A stretch of DNA of 64,000 nt, taken from contig CM076669.1 of assembly GCA_038496675.1 (NCBI GenBank), positions 16,172,125-16,236,124 of the forward strand, written 5' to 3'. Made by a program: the position numbers and the translations under genes. The notes below the pieces were generated by a model. It was not told the DNA's origin. It saw nothing but the letters and a program-made list of their open reading frames with translations, and searched no databases. Source of the DNA: Rachycentron canadum. Its lineage: Eukaryota > Chordata > Actinopteri > Carangiformes > Rachycentridae. This document shows, one piece after another, positions 11,166-22,935 of this stretch (its first letter is position 1; every line of letters begins with the position of its first letter).

Positions 11166-12514
11166 TTTCCTCTGCAAAGGTTTTAGGCAGGCGTGAAAAA
11201 ACGCTGTAAAGTAAGAAGAATGCTTTCAAAAATATAAATAATTGTTTTTTATTATCAATTTACAAAATGCAAAGTGAGCAAACAAAGAAAAATCATCAAC
11301 CAATTATATGATGATCATCATAATTATATTAATGATCATCAATTTCACATGTAGGTGGAAACAGTCATTAACTGAAACAGAAAGAGCTGTGTAGGAGGCT
11401 TAAAACACTATGGCAAGACTGTGCACAGCAACAAGACACAAGGTAGTTGTACTGCATCAACAAGGTCTCTCCCAGACAAAGATTTCAAAGCAGACTGGGG
11501 TTTGAAGATTTGCTGTTCAAGCTCTTTTGAAGAAGCACAAAGAAACGGGCAGCGTTGAGGATCGTAGACGCAGTGGTCGGCCAAGAAGCAGCAGATGAAA
11601 AACGCATCAAGCTTATTTCCCTTCAGAAGATGTCCAGCAGTGCCATCAGCTCAGAAGTGTCAGAAACCAGTGAGACCCAGGTAAACCCACCTACTGTCCA
11701 CAGAAGTCTGGCCAGAAGTGGTCTTCATGGAAGAGCTGCAGCCAAAAAGCCAAACCTCCAACATAGAAACAAGGCCAAGAGAATCAACTATGCACGGAAA
11801 CATAGGAACTGGGGAAAATGGCAGCAGGTGCTCTGGACTGATGAGTCAACATTTGAAATATTTGGCTGCAGCAGGAGGCAGTTTGTTTACTGAAGGGCTG
11901 GAGAGCAGCACAATAATGAGTGTTTGCAGGCAACAGTGAAGCATGGTGGAGGTTGCTTGCAGGTTTGGGTCAGGATTGATGGTGTCTTCAATGCTGAGAA
12001 ATACACACAGATACTTATCCATCATGCAATACCATCAGGGAGGCGTATGATTGGCCCCACATTTATTCTGCAGCAGGACAACGGCCCCAAACATACAGCC
12101 AATGTCATTAAGAATTATCTTCAGCACAAAGAAGTACAAGTCGTCCTGGAAGTGATGGTTTGGCCCCACAGAGCCCTGATCTCATCAGAGTCTGTCTGGG
12201 ATTACATGAAGAGACAGGAGGATTTGAGGAAGCCTACATCCACAGAAGGTCTGTGGTTAGTTCTTCAAGATGTTTGGAACAACCCACCAGCTGAGGTCCT
12301 TCAAAAACTGAGCAAGTGAACCTAGAAGAATTAATGCTGTTTTGAAGGCAAAGGGTGGTGACAGCAAATATTGATTTGATTTAGATTTATCTTCTGTTCA
12401 TTCACTGCATTTTGTAAATTGGTGAAAATAAACCATTAACACTTCCATTTTTTTTAAAAGCAATCTGAGTTTACAGCATTTTTCACACCTGCCTAAAACC
12501 TTTGCACAGTGCTG
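11166..12514 (+). mobile_element. Tc1/mariner-like transposon, inactive
   Basis: Terminal inverted repeats of about 110-120 bp: the left end (from about 11166) contains TGCAAAGGTTTTAGGCAGGC and the right end is its near reverse complement (GCCTAAAACCTTTGCA). TA dinucleotides lie at 11164-11165 and 12515-12516, as expected for Tc1-type insertion. About 1.35 kb long with one degraded transposase gene in between. It interrupts a family-3 MITE. Confidence 0.9.
11410..12319 (+). pseudogene. Tc1-like transposase pseudogene
   Basis: Starts at an ATG (MARLCTATRHKVVVLHQQG) and carries a helix-turn-helix-like N-terminal half. The DDE-type catalytic core shows first D in LWTDES, second D in LQQDNGPKHTAN, and a glutamate before SVWDYMKR. 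It is broken by a TGA near 11503, a frameshift near 11590, a TGA at 11891-11893, and a damaged stretch just before the third acidic residue. About 300 codons survive, compared with roughly 340 in intact Tc1-like transposases. Confidence 0.9.
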
Positions 12515-12700
12515 TATATTTGCAGTGTAGTGCAGTTGCTATCATCACTGGCCTACAGTGAATCTTGGGATAGGTTGGGCCACAAAGGTTCGTTGCTGCA
12601 CATCTCAGCCACATTTGAAGGAGCCTTTGAAAAGAGACAGCCCAGTCTGTCTTTAAATGCTACCTCTGAAGGACACCGCCCCTGAACTGGGACACAGCTA

Positions 12701-13265
12701 TAATCTGACACTAAAACTGCCATCTTCACAGACAAAAGATCGTGCAGGCGGGTGCTGACATTAGTACGACTTTGTTGACACACACAAAGTGAGCCAAACG
12801 CAAAGTTACAGGTTTTAACTAAAATGAACTTCTTGTTCTTTTATAATGTATAGCATAAACACAAAGTTTTCTCTCTGCTGCCACCCTGGACTACACAGCA
12901 GTTCACGTTGATATTGGGACAGTCAGGTAAACAAACCCTGTAAACACTGTAATCAAACTATTACCTTATCTGTTTATTGATAGGTGGATAGGGACACTTT
13001 GAAAATGGAGCAATGGAGCAACCAACACATAATCTTAATCTTATGAACTGCTGCTATTAAAGTCTTAAGTAGCATTTAATGGGTTAGATAAAGGTCAGGT
13101 TAGATAAATAAATGCATCTTTATTTAACTAGTGTTCAACAAGTAACTGAGCTCAGGGAGAGGAAGAGGAGAGATGCACAGTTTTTAACAAAAGAGGCAAC
13201 ATCACCTCATTCAGGAGAGACAAACAGAGAAAACGAGTCATTTAAATAATAAGAAATAAATAAGA
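12701..13265. other. Unassigned AT-rich sequence
   Basis: No exon, RNA gene or recognisable repeat. Confidence 0.4.
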
Positions 13266-13269
13266 AATG

Positions 13270-13560
13270 TGTTGACTCCATTGTGATGTCACCATTTAAA
13301 GGGACAGTCAGGCCGTGAGCCTGGGTGACACAAATAGATGGATGACACACCTCCACCTCGATGAAGTCCAAACTTCCCCGATGTAAGTGATGTCATCGTG
13401 CACTGGTGACGTGATTGGAGCCAGTGGAGTCTGCGCAGTCGTGATCAGGGGGTGGAGCTGTGACTACACCTGTCAGTCATGATGTTAAACTCCTGTTTTA
13501 TAACAAACAGCATATCAAATAACTAATTAAAACCAAACTTATCAGAAAAATCACCCCGGC
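13270..13560. repeat. Fish MITE-like repeat fragment (family 2 type)
   Basis: Contains ATGATGTTAAACTCCTGTTT, GGTGGAGCTGTGACTACACC, GCCAGTGGAGTCTGCGCAGT and AAACTTATCAGAAAAAT. That order is typical of a common fish MITE that carries the CAGTGGAGTCGCCCCCTG block elsewhere in this window. Confidence 0.5.
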
Positions 13561-14601
13561 TGCAGCCATTACATTTTGGCAACAGGATGATGGGCTCACA
13601 GTCTGGGACACAGATTGATAGGTTTAGCTGAAAGACCACCCTCAGTCAGATGAGCTGGAAGTGGGGAAGGGGGGGAGAGCAGGGTGGGGGTGTTCTTCCT
13701 GTGAAATGCAAGCGACCCACTTAACTTCGCAGGTGGACGGTAAATACAGAGTCGCTGCTAAAATATAGAGAAGGCTTTACTTTGCTCAGTAAGCATTCCC
13801 TGGATACCTAAAAATAAAACGTAGAGGATGACAGCAGTGAGGTTGTCTCAACAGCAGTCAGAGTGAAACTCTCCAGATGCTGCTTCACTTCATCTCAGAT
13901 TCCTGTAATTCAAACCCCCAAGCCTGGCGACAACCAGTGTTTGATGCAGACAGTGAAGGATCCCTGCTGCCTATTTATAGCTGTGTCTGTTGCTCCATTA
14001 AATCTGCTCATAGATACCAAGGGCTCAGTCAGGTCTTGGTATTTGTTGAGGGAGGTGCAGGAAGTCGTTTATGGATTCCACAAAGTGCTTCACATTTTTA
14101 TTTAATCCACGGAGGTTGAATCAGGCCAGGCACACTTCATGATGTGACACCAGAACACTGGAGGATAAAGTAAGGATACAGGCTAACACATACAAGTAAA
14201 TCAAAGTTTGGTATTTTCTTTTTAGCCTGGTGATGTGAAACAACAATTCACATTCTGCCTCTTAAATGAACTTAAACTTGAACTCGTATTAAAGTAATAC
14301 TGTCCCATCAGCCTCATTCACACAGTGAGCTTTCTGCACTGAGGAGCAAACTGACAACCTCCAGGGTTACTCTGCACAAAGAAAGTCTTGTTGGCAGGAA
14401 GTGAAAACTTCAAAGTTAAAGGAAAATACCAGTGTTTTTGCTGAGACATTTTAAGAGCACAGTACTGTTCATAGACACAGTTCTTATTTGAGTCTGATCA
14501 TGATATAGCATTAAAACCCGAGCCAAGCTATAGTGCACCTTCATGTAATCAGTGTTTGTACAGGTTAGGGTTGTTCAACTAAAAACATGTTGTTTTCTTA
14601 A
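13561..14601. other. Unassigned sequence
   Basis: Two overlapping 80-codon frames at 13863-14119 are not supported by splice sites or similarity. No repeat recognised. Confidence 0.35.
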
Positions 14602-14692
14602 TTGAAAAATACAATCTGACTTCTTTATCTTTTCTTCTATACCAGTGGAGTCGCCCCTGAAGGTCATTAGAGAGAATGAAGGTTTAAGGAGT
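14602..14692 (+). repeat. MITE family 2 fragment
   Basis: CAATCTGACTTCTTTA and CCAGTGGAGTCGCCCCTGAA with GGTCATTAGAGAGAATGAAG match the longer copy at 27610-27690. Confidence 0.7.
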
Positions 14693-15835
14693 TAGTTCGT
14701 CCAGAATCTGTCACTTTCACATACAGTCATTGAATATCCCGGAGAAACATGCAGTAAAAGACGGCATTAGCAGGCAACACATTCCCTTATTTAGCTAAAT
14801 AAAGAAACAAAAGCACTGAACAAACACTATGAAAAGCTCTTTTCTTTTCTCTCCCTTTTTTGATATATAACATTAAACACAGTCCACGTGCAGTTTACTG
14901 ACGTCAACCTTCTGGATTTCTAGGTGTCTAAGTTCACAACTTTCAAACCTCTTGCCCCTGTGTGGAGCTGCCAGTGGTGTGCAGCTTTAGGAGGCCATCT
15001 CTCAGCTCTCCTAGATGTCTGCACCTCCATGTTTATTGTTTATTGACAGATTTTTACTAAGCATTCAAAGGCAATAATTTCATGCTGGTGGAGCTGCATC
15101 CAAATCTCTGAGTTCACTCCCCTGATTTGGCTGGCTCTCTAAATGTGCCCAGGCTGCACGGTGCTGGCCTCAGTGGCAGTTGTGGGAGTTGGTTTAATCA
15201 GAATATAAATTCCTATAAACTAATTTTCCATCAGTACAAGACTTTGGACTAGTTTTGTTTCTTAAAAAAGGCATTATAGTCTGAGCCTGTAAATAATCTT
15301 GAAGCACAGATCTCTCCTTCTTCATATGGTGTGTTTCTTTTTAAAATATTTGACCCTGATGCAGATGGGGCTTGTGCTCAGGGCTTAAAATAACCACTAC
15401 AAAACACGCTTGGTTTGAAAGCGCTTGAAGTCTACAGAAGGGACTGGAAGGAGCAGAGAGGAGGGCAGTCCAGTTATCTAAGATAAAAAACAGCTCCTGC
15501 TCCAAAATAGGAATGTTGAACTTCAGGTTGAACAACAGAGCGCTGGGTTTGTTGGGAAACTTTCCTCCTGGTTTGTCATATTAAACAGCGCTGGGTTTAA
15601 GTGTTTAAGTCTTCTCATTGAAGTGAATAAAGTCAGGTTTAATCTGCTCTGAGGTTCAGGACACACTGAGTCATCTGTTCAAGGTGCTAAAACTGTTGAA
15701 TCATCCATGTCATAAATATTTGTCTTATTGAACTGTACAGAAATGTTGATTTGTTGAATAAATTATAGGGTTGACATTTGTTGTCCTCCTGTTTTTGCAT
15801 GAATCTGACTTTGACTTTTACAGGTGAAACACTTG
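14693..15835. other. Unassigned sequence
   Basis: No supportable gene or repeat; no spliced exon candidate on either strand. Confidence 0.35.
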
Positions 15836-15837
15836 TT

Positions 15838-16165
15838 TATTTTAGCCCTTTGGCTGCTAAACGCTCCACCGTCTTCATCAGCTAATTGCTAACTGTGATT
15901 TGTGTGACTACCTGATCAGGTAGTGTATATTGCTTTTGTCTGATTCCTTTCACTTTAAAGCTGCCTGCTGTGTTTAATGACAGCAGAGAGAAAGGAAAGA
16001 GAGAGGAAATGACATGCAACAAGGACCATTAGTTGGACTGGGCCACAATCACAGGGGCATCCCAAGACAGTAAAGCTGCCATAAAACCAAAACAATAAGC
16101 TAAAAGATGCTAACATGTTCTGTAGCTGAAAAGGAGCTGAAAAAGTCAGGTGACAATCCTCTGTG
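15838..16165 (+). repeat. Interspersed repeat family 4, copy 1
   Basis: Shares an ordered set of phrases with 22700-22935: GCTAATTGCT, a run near TTTAAAGCTG, AAACAAAACAATRAGCTRAA, then AGATGCTAAC/AGACTCTAAA and CTGTGGG. A block with GAAATGACATGCAACAA in the middle resembles part of another repeat at about 29880. Confidence 0.5.
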
Positions 16166-19084
16166 GGAAGTATGTAACTTTACCTCAAAGGGATGTTTGC
16201 AAAGATCCTGCAAAAGGATCTTCAATCATTATTTACATTTTTGTGAGTGATGGTGTCCAACATGAACACAAACACACAGGAAAATGTCTATTTTTTTGTT
16301 TAGTCTAAAGGTTTAAAGATGTGATGTCACGATGTCTCCACACTCCAATCAATCAGATTAGACCGTGTTTGGATCTGCGGTTGTTCACTTGTGTTAACAG
16401 TAACGTACACAGTCCCTTTACCCGAAGCATTCACTGACTGTTTATTTTAGACATGAATATTTAACACTGGATCTTTAGAAGGTTCAAGAATCTGCAGTAC
16501 AATTTTCATTTCGATAAAGAATGTTAAAGAAGTAACAGTGAGACATTATGACTGAACTAGGGCTGTACCAGCGTTTTATCAAATTTATTCAATACAGATT
16601 AAATGCATATTAAACAATATGTATCAACATCCCCAGCATGATCACTGCTGCACTGATGGCGAGAAGATTTAACCCTTTACTCCTTGGGTATCAAAAAAGC
16701 GTCTCTGAATGAGGCATTTTTCAATCTTCGATGGCATCGAACCAATAAGATCGTCTCAGAAAAATATCAAAGTTCGCTTCCCAGCACGAAGCTCTGGTGC
16801 CTCCTGCTGTTTATTATTTTATCTTGAAAACTCATTTGTGAAATTCTGCTTTTTTTTTTTTAGCCGTTAGAGTCAAATCATGATTTCAGGTTGAGGAAAG
16901 TGCACAGTCTCTGATACTAAGCTCTCACTCACCACTAGGTTGTCCCATAGAGAAAGAAATCATTCCTCAGTCAGATGCTCGAGGTATTAGTGAGCCAGTA
17001 ACAAACTGTGTGTTTTTTTCCAGTCAGTGTATGTGTTCAGGCCCAGAAGGCGCAGAGAAAACAAGCTGCTGTAATTGTGGTCACTCTGCAGCTTGTGGCT
17101 AACTGATCAGACCCCGTCAGGAAACACAGCTCTCTCTCTGTCTCATGAGAAATCGAGCAGACAGGGCATCACATCTGGGCAGGACGGGACGAGAGGAGGA
17201 AAATAAAAAGAAGAGGCCAGATTGTGGATTTGAGGTGCAGAGCAGACAGGAACTGGGATCAGACAAAAACAGAGAGCTGGATGCTGTGATGGTCCAATGC
17301 TACCCTCCCAGTCCAACTGCAGCCTGAAGTGAGCTGCAGACACATTCATAAAACTGCACAGAAGTTCAAATATACTCAGTCTAATGATAGACATTCTCTG
17401 GTTTGTTTGAAAATCATGAGTAGAAGAAAATTCATAACTTGCTCCTCTTAAACTAAACCTTTGAGGTTAAGTATATTGTGTTTTTATGTAAATAAATCAC
17501 ATTACATGTACAACAATGGGAAGTGAGCTACCACAGTGTGTAAATTAGTGAACAGGTCAGTGTGTGTGAATGGGACTGGCTGATAATGGCTGATTTAGTG
17601 TTTTTAATGAAATATTGAATATGTATCATCCAATCATGACCTTTGATGAGTTTATGGATCACAGCTCAGGAAAATGGTCACATATTGTATAAAGTGATAT
17701 TTCCATGTCACTATTATTTAGTTTCATAATATCTGAAAGTTCGTATTATACTATAAAGACGTATTATACTGGTTTCTAAAGTGCTTGTTTATATATTCTT
17801 ACCAGTTACTTGGACACAAGAAGTCTCATATCCCTGTGAGTCAAATCTGGGCTCCACCCTCTAACCTCCTGGAACCTTATGAAGATCTCTGACAAAGGAC
17901 GCTGCTCTGACTAAATCCTGCTTCACTGTAAATTCCCCAGAAGAAGTCACAACACCACCCACATACATGTAAACACAGAAAACATACATTTTGTAAATTA
18001 GAACTTGGGAAAACCATGGCAAAGAAGTTGGGTTGAAACAGATGAAGGTGATTAACACTATGATTATAATACTTCATTGATCACGCCACTAAATTAAAGA
18101 CTTAGTTTAGTGGGTTCTTGCTGCAGTTTATGCTTTGCAGGAGTCCAGAGGATCCCAGTCTGTCTGAGTCTGGCCTCCACCCTCAGGTCTTCTCCCACAG
18201 CCCCAGTGAAACTGGAGGCCCTCCGTCTGAGAAAATAATATTCACGTGTCTGGAAGTCAACACCCAGAGTCATGTGCACACACATACACACTCCATAGTG
18301 GGACACCTCAAAAGCTGCTAGACGATGAAGCCATCTGGTTGTATTTTCTGAAGGGAGTCCCCCGTCCCAGAGTTGCCTCCAATCGAGCTGCTGCAGTGTG
18401 AATGAAGCCAGCAGACTTCTCTGACTCTGTTTCAGCTGCTGTGATGCTTCCTCCTCAGCAGCAGCTCACTGGACGACACACTCTGTTTCCACAGAAGCTC
18501 CAGACAGCCTGGACACAAGGACTGGACGTCTCTGGAATACGACTTATTATTTTTCCTTTTTATTTCTTCTTCTTACTTTATTGGGAAAAGGCTTTTACCA
18601 GTTCTGTGTCATTGAGCCAGGAACTACAGACTCCTTTTAAATTCCAATCCTCAATGTAGCTGAACATACAAAATAGCCCTCTTTCTCTAAAGTCACTAAA
18701 CTGAACACAGAAGTAAATGGTCAGGTCTGGACCCTGTTTAGATCTTACACACACAGTTACTGAATGCTCACATCGACCAGTTATACAATGCTTGTGTACA
18801 ATCAGTCTGACAACCTTCAGACTTTATTGCTTAAGATAAGAAATGTAGTTTGAATGAGTTGGATTTGTTCGATTAGGAAACCTGAGTGTGAGCAAACTTT
18901 GGATGAATCAGGGAGGAACAAACAAGAGGCACACACCTCGGAGGCTACACAACACACCTCTCTCTTCAAGCTCTCTTCACTTCTGTTGAAGCCTAAATGG
19001 CATTTAAGTGCTGGTATAGTTTTGTTGTGGTCTCACCAGTGTTTTTTATCACTGTATTACCTTATCACGCTACTCTGGTAGAGA
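16166..19084. other. Unassigned sequence, about 2.9 kb
   Basis: AT-rich with several open frames of 60-85 codons but none with convincing exon borders or family similarity. A poly-T run lies near 16850. Confidence 0.35.
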
Positions 19085-19086
19085 TA

Positions 19087-19636
19087 CAGTACTCTACAAA
19101 AGTCTCAGGTCACCCTTAGATTTGTTCTTTTATCAGTGCTATAATGACCATATATAATTATTTCTCACTCTCTTTATTAGAATAGAACCAGGAAATACAG
19201 GAAATGTGTAGCAGGATTAAAAAAAATCTGAAAAATCTGAAAAAAAAAAAAAAAATAGGAACCTGGCTCTTAAACCTAAATGAATGGAGCCATAACTAAT
19301 GTCATTGTTAACACCTGTATTTGTATTTGACTATTTCATGTCAACATGATGCTGTGAAAAAGGTCCATTACAGCAGGTTTGAGCAGGACATGATGGAGCT
19401 TTACAGACACATGTTGTCTGAGGTTAACTCAGTGGAAGCTGCTAATATGTAGAAGAGCAACTTTCAATCACATCATTCAAAATGACAAAGATCACAGAGT
19501 TTGACAGAGATTAAATCATCATTTAGAGGGAAATCATTTTCAGTTTTTTAATCCTGCTACACATGTCCTGTATTTTCTGGTTGTATTCCAATAAAGAGAC
19601 TGATAAATAATTATATATGGTCATTTTGCAGTACTG
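19087..19636. mobile_element. Non-autonomous Tc1-like MITE, about 550 bp
   Basis: Ends CAGTACTCTACAAAAG (left) and GCAGTACTG (right), flanked by TA on both sides (19085-19086 and 19637-19638). Long inverted arms share GACCATATATAATTATTTCT and ACAGGAAATGTGTAGCAGGA with small differences. The right arm lacks about 45 bp that the left arm has between its tip and the GACCATATAT block. No coding frame inside. Confidence 0.85.
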
Positions 19637-19844
19637 TATGTCTCTTGAATAGACTGTGTGAAGTTATTGTACTGTTAGTGAGGTGTTATGCTTACAAACA
19701 GTTCCCATAGGCCTGTGTGCATCTATTATCCACTGTAAATAACCACCTATTGCACAAGGATGCAGAGATAAACTTCACTATCCTGCTTTCTGGTTAGACC
19801 AGGAGCCTCAACTGGGTCCTGCAACATGCTTACACCAGACTCAA

Positions 19845-19985
19845 CCTCTCTTTCACAGGACCACCCTGCTCTCATTCACAGTTACACACATTCACACCTG
19901 GAGGCTGCCCAGTACGACCACTGTAGGACCTGCTGGCTTCTTGCTCAGGGGCATGTCAGTGGTGGCAATGAGGCTTTAACTTATT
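19845..19985. repeat. Fish interspersed repeat fragment
   Basis: GGCTGCCCAGTACGACCACT and CTTGCTCAGGGGCATGTCAG are phrases of a widespread teleost repeat. Short and degraded. Confidence 0.5.
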
Positions 19986-19988
19986 AAA

Positions 19989-20093
19989 GCCTGAACAACT
20001 GAGTTTGTATGTCAAAGAGAGGAGTCTGGATTTATTTTAAGGAAANGCCTGAACAACTGAGTTTGTATGTCAAAGAGAGGAGTCTGGATTTAT
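19989..20093. other. 47-bp exact duplication around a single N (assembly join)
   Basis: 19989-20035 and 20047-20093 are identical (both begin GCCTGAACAACTGAGTTTG). An N stands at 20046, just before the second copy. This is what a scaffolder leaves when two overlapping contig ends are joined without merging. Confidence 0.85.
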
Positions 20094-20790
20094 AGCATCA
20101 GCAAAAAAAAAAAACGGGTTATACAGTATATCCCATTTAGAGCAGTTACTGTTTGTGTTACTGGAGTTTTGACCTCTTCACATACTCTCCTTGCAAATTA
20201 TGTCAAAAGTCCCTGCTCAGAATCTCTGAACGTGTGTTTAATAAAGTCCAAAAACTTGACTCTCAGTTCAGCAGAATGTGAGTGAACACACATTCAGAGC
20301 ATTGCTCCAGATGATAAACATGTCAGAGAGAAATACTGCAGTGCAGCAGCGGCAGATTGAATGCATGTGCATGTCTGTGCTTACTGAAAGACAGTGACAC
20401 GCAAGCTTCACGGAACCCTTGCTGCATTTACTGTAGGTCTGCGTGTGTGTGTGTGGGCCCACGGTGTGGCAACAGCAATAAAACAAAGACTCCCAATTAA
20501 TTCAACAAAGCATTTTTGTGCAGCACTAAATCACTGCTGCTCTTTAAACTGTAATGATAGTTGATAGGAAGATGAGATTAGCCTGAACACAGCAGCCTGG
20601 CGCCTGTGGGCTGCTCTCAGCCCTCACGTGTCTCACCCTCTTTATTTTGGGTTGGCAGGTGAGACTGCTTATTTCACTGTCATGTGTGTTTATCGGCTGG
20701 TGATGAGGTGAAACTGGGTGATGAACATTCTGGAGGTACTGAAGCACAATGCTCGTCTAGAGCTCAGTGATGGGAGTGAACTGTCTAAAC
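20094..20790. other. Unassigned sequence
   Basis: No supportable gene. Short poly-A near 20105 and a short GT run near 20445. Confidence 0.35.
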
Positions 20791-20856
20791 ATCCATCCAT
20801 CCATCCATCCATCCATCCATCCATCCATCCATCCATCCATCCATCCATCCATCCAT
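20791..20856. repeat. (ATCC)n microsatellite
   Basis: About 16 ATCC units. It runs directly into CATTTTCTCTCTCTTATCCG, the usual start of a common fish repeat that begins next to ATCC runs. Confidence 0.95.
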
Positions 20857-20904
20857 TTTCTCTCTCTTATCCGGGGTCATGTTCTGGTAGCAGGCTGGAC
20901 AGAT

Positions 20905-21345
20905 TATTCTGATGAGATCCTCAAAGGCTGAATTGAGATGTGATCTTACGGCCAACAGAGGATTTTTGCATTGCATCACCAGCTGTGATCACCCACCCTT
21001 ACTGCTCCGGTTGCCGGGCAACCTTGACTTGACTTGAAACTTTTTTTTAACAAAAAACCTGAAGTTTTCAGGCCCCTGTTTTCTTAACAGTACCTTTATC
21101 TGAAACTTGATACTTATATTTAAAAGTGTAATCCTTGGGCTCTCTTGGTGTTTGCTTCTATAATATTTTCATTTGCATGCAATGAATCTTGGGATACGTT
21201 GGGCCATGAAGGAAGCATGAATAAGAGCCATTGTTGCTCAGGAAAAGAAAGATGTATTTGAAGGAGCCTTTGAAATGGGACAGTCTAGTCCTGCTCCTAT
21301 GACCCCATGCAGCCTCTGAAGGGCACTGGCCCTAAATTGGGAAAC
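20905..21345. mobile_element. MITE family 3, uninterrupted copy
   Basis: Aligns with both arms of the split element at 10929-12700 and has no insertion at the corresponding site. Right end reads CCCTAAATTGGGAAACAGCT, roughly matching GGGACACAG of the other copy. Confidence 0.65.
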
Positions 21346-22390
21346 AGCTACTGCAGCTTTAAATAATAACTTCCCTTGTGTCTGCTTACATCTCTTTTGT
21401 TCCTACTTTTATCTTATGTCCTTATGTCACAATATCCAAGCGTGCATACCTATTTGTGCTAATTGTGTCTTTGAGCTGTGAGCTAAAGCCTCTCTCACAC
21501 TAATGGCTCCATAAATATCTGTTTTATAGTACAGGCCTTGTGCAGTGTCCTCAAAATGTTGACCTTTGACCTGAGCTGAAGAGTGCTTGACCTGCCACAG
21601 GCTTCCTACCATCCATCTTCCTCTGCCCGTCTCTTCTAACACTGAGGAAAGTTAAATTCAGATCTGTCATCACACAGTTGACACAGCGTTTCTCTTTTCC
21701 CTCCACACCCCCCATCCTACTGTTGCTCCCCTGTCTGTTAACAGTGGCGTGGCAGCTGATACCAGATTACTGAAAATATTACTTTCCACAGGAAATGATT
21801 ACTCACACTTCCCAGTCTGGCTGTGAAAACTGGAAAATCAGTGAAGGATAAGAGGGCAGGGAGGGGGACAAGATGATTCCTGGAAACTGTCCACGGCACC
21901 AGCACCAGCACCAATCTCTAATCCAGTTCTAGTCTGACTCTGACCCTGAGGTATGTGAGGTTAGTAGGGTGAGGTGGAGAGTGTAAGGGGGTTAGCCAGC
22001 TGCACCAGACATCAGGAGGGGGGGGGGGTCGACTCTTTATCTTTCTACACACACCATACAATACACATGCACAGAATACGGCTGTGGCGTTTTTTATGGA
22101 AGCTTTTAAGAAATATTTCAAAGTGTGATTTTTTTTTTCATTCTGTTCTGCACTTTTTTCTTGCGCTTGAAAAGTGATCTATAAAAAAATTATGTTATTA
22201 TTATTTACTTAATTATTAATAATAATTTTTTTATCATGGCAAATCTTGACCACTATTTCAGGGTGGCAAGACATGGCATTGGAATATTATCACCCTAATA
22301 AAGTTAATATGGCCGATATCTTAACTAGCAGTTATATTTCTATTTCACCACTTGTACTGTAACATGCAGAGCAGCTGACCCCCACACACA
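21346..22390. other. Unassigned sequence
   Basis: Holds a poly-G run at about 22018-22028 and an AT-rich tract near 22190-22240; nothing coding. Confidence 0.35.
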
Positions 22391-22394
22391 CAAC

Positions 22395-22575
22395 AGTCTA
22401 TTTTTGTATGTTGTCTATTTTTCATCTTGTCTATTTTGTCTATCTTTGGCTCTTCTTTTGAACTACAAGTTGATTTCATGTCTCTTACTCTATAAGTGCT
22501 TGGTTAACCAGAGTCAAACTCCCTGTATGTGCTCACATACTTGACCAGTAAAGCTGATTCTGATTCTGAACAATT
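22395..22575 (+). repeat. Retroelement 3'-tail-like repeat
   Basis: Ends with CCAGTAAAGCTGATTCTGAT, then TCTGA, preceded by CAAACTCCCTGTATGTGCTC. This resembles the 3' end of a common fish retroposon that finishes in repeated GATTCT units. Confidence 0.5.
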
Positions 22576-22699
22576 ATTTTCACATTTAGCAGTTACAAAA
22601 CAACATGAATAATTTCAGTGGAGGTGTTTTTGAATCAATTTGATAAATTCAATATTTATTCTTCTTCCAGCTTAATTTTGGTCTCCACCAGCTCGCACC

Positions 22700-22935
22700 T
22701 ACATAACTGGCTCTTTAGCTGCTAATTGCTCTACTATGTTCACCAGTTTGTTGCTACCTGTCTGTTTGGTGCTGCACAGTTAGTGTTTAGAGCTTTTTCA
22801 CTAAAAACAGTGTGGCTGGAAATGAAGTTGGTGAGAGCAGTCACAACTAAACTTTAAAGCTGTGGGCTGCAAAAACAAAACAATGAGCTGAAAGACTCTA
22901 AAAGGTTTTGTTGCTGAGGGGAACAGTCGCTGTGG
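22700..22935 (+). repeat. Interspersed repeat family 4, copy 2
   Basis: Matches the ordered blocks described for 15838-16165, including AAACAAAACAATGAGCTGAA. Confidence 0.5.

Larger units (their letters stand above)
10929..12700. mobile_element. MITE family 3, split by a Tc1-like insertion
   Basis: Outer ends are inverted: CTGTGTCCCAATGCAGGGGC on the left and GCCCCTGAACTGGGACACAG on the right. The left arm is 10929-11163 and the right arm 12517-12700. Both arms align with a second, uninterrupted copy at 20905-21345: GCATCACCAGCT and CCGGGCAACC/CTAGCAACC on the left, and GAATCTTGGGATANGTTGGG and TTTGAAGGAGCCTTTGAAA on the right. The TGTCCCA-type ends suggest a hAT- or Harbinger-like MITE. No clear target duplication was found. 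Confidence 0.65.

Noticed and set aside
20718..20979. Frames reading IHPSIHPS or MDGWMDGW
   Set aside because: Translation of the ATCC microsatellite.
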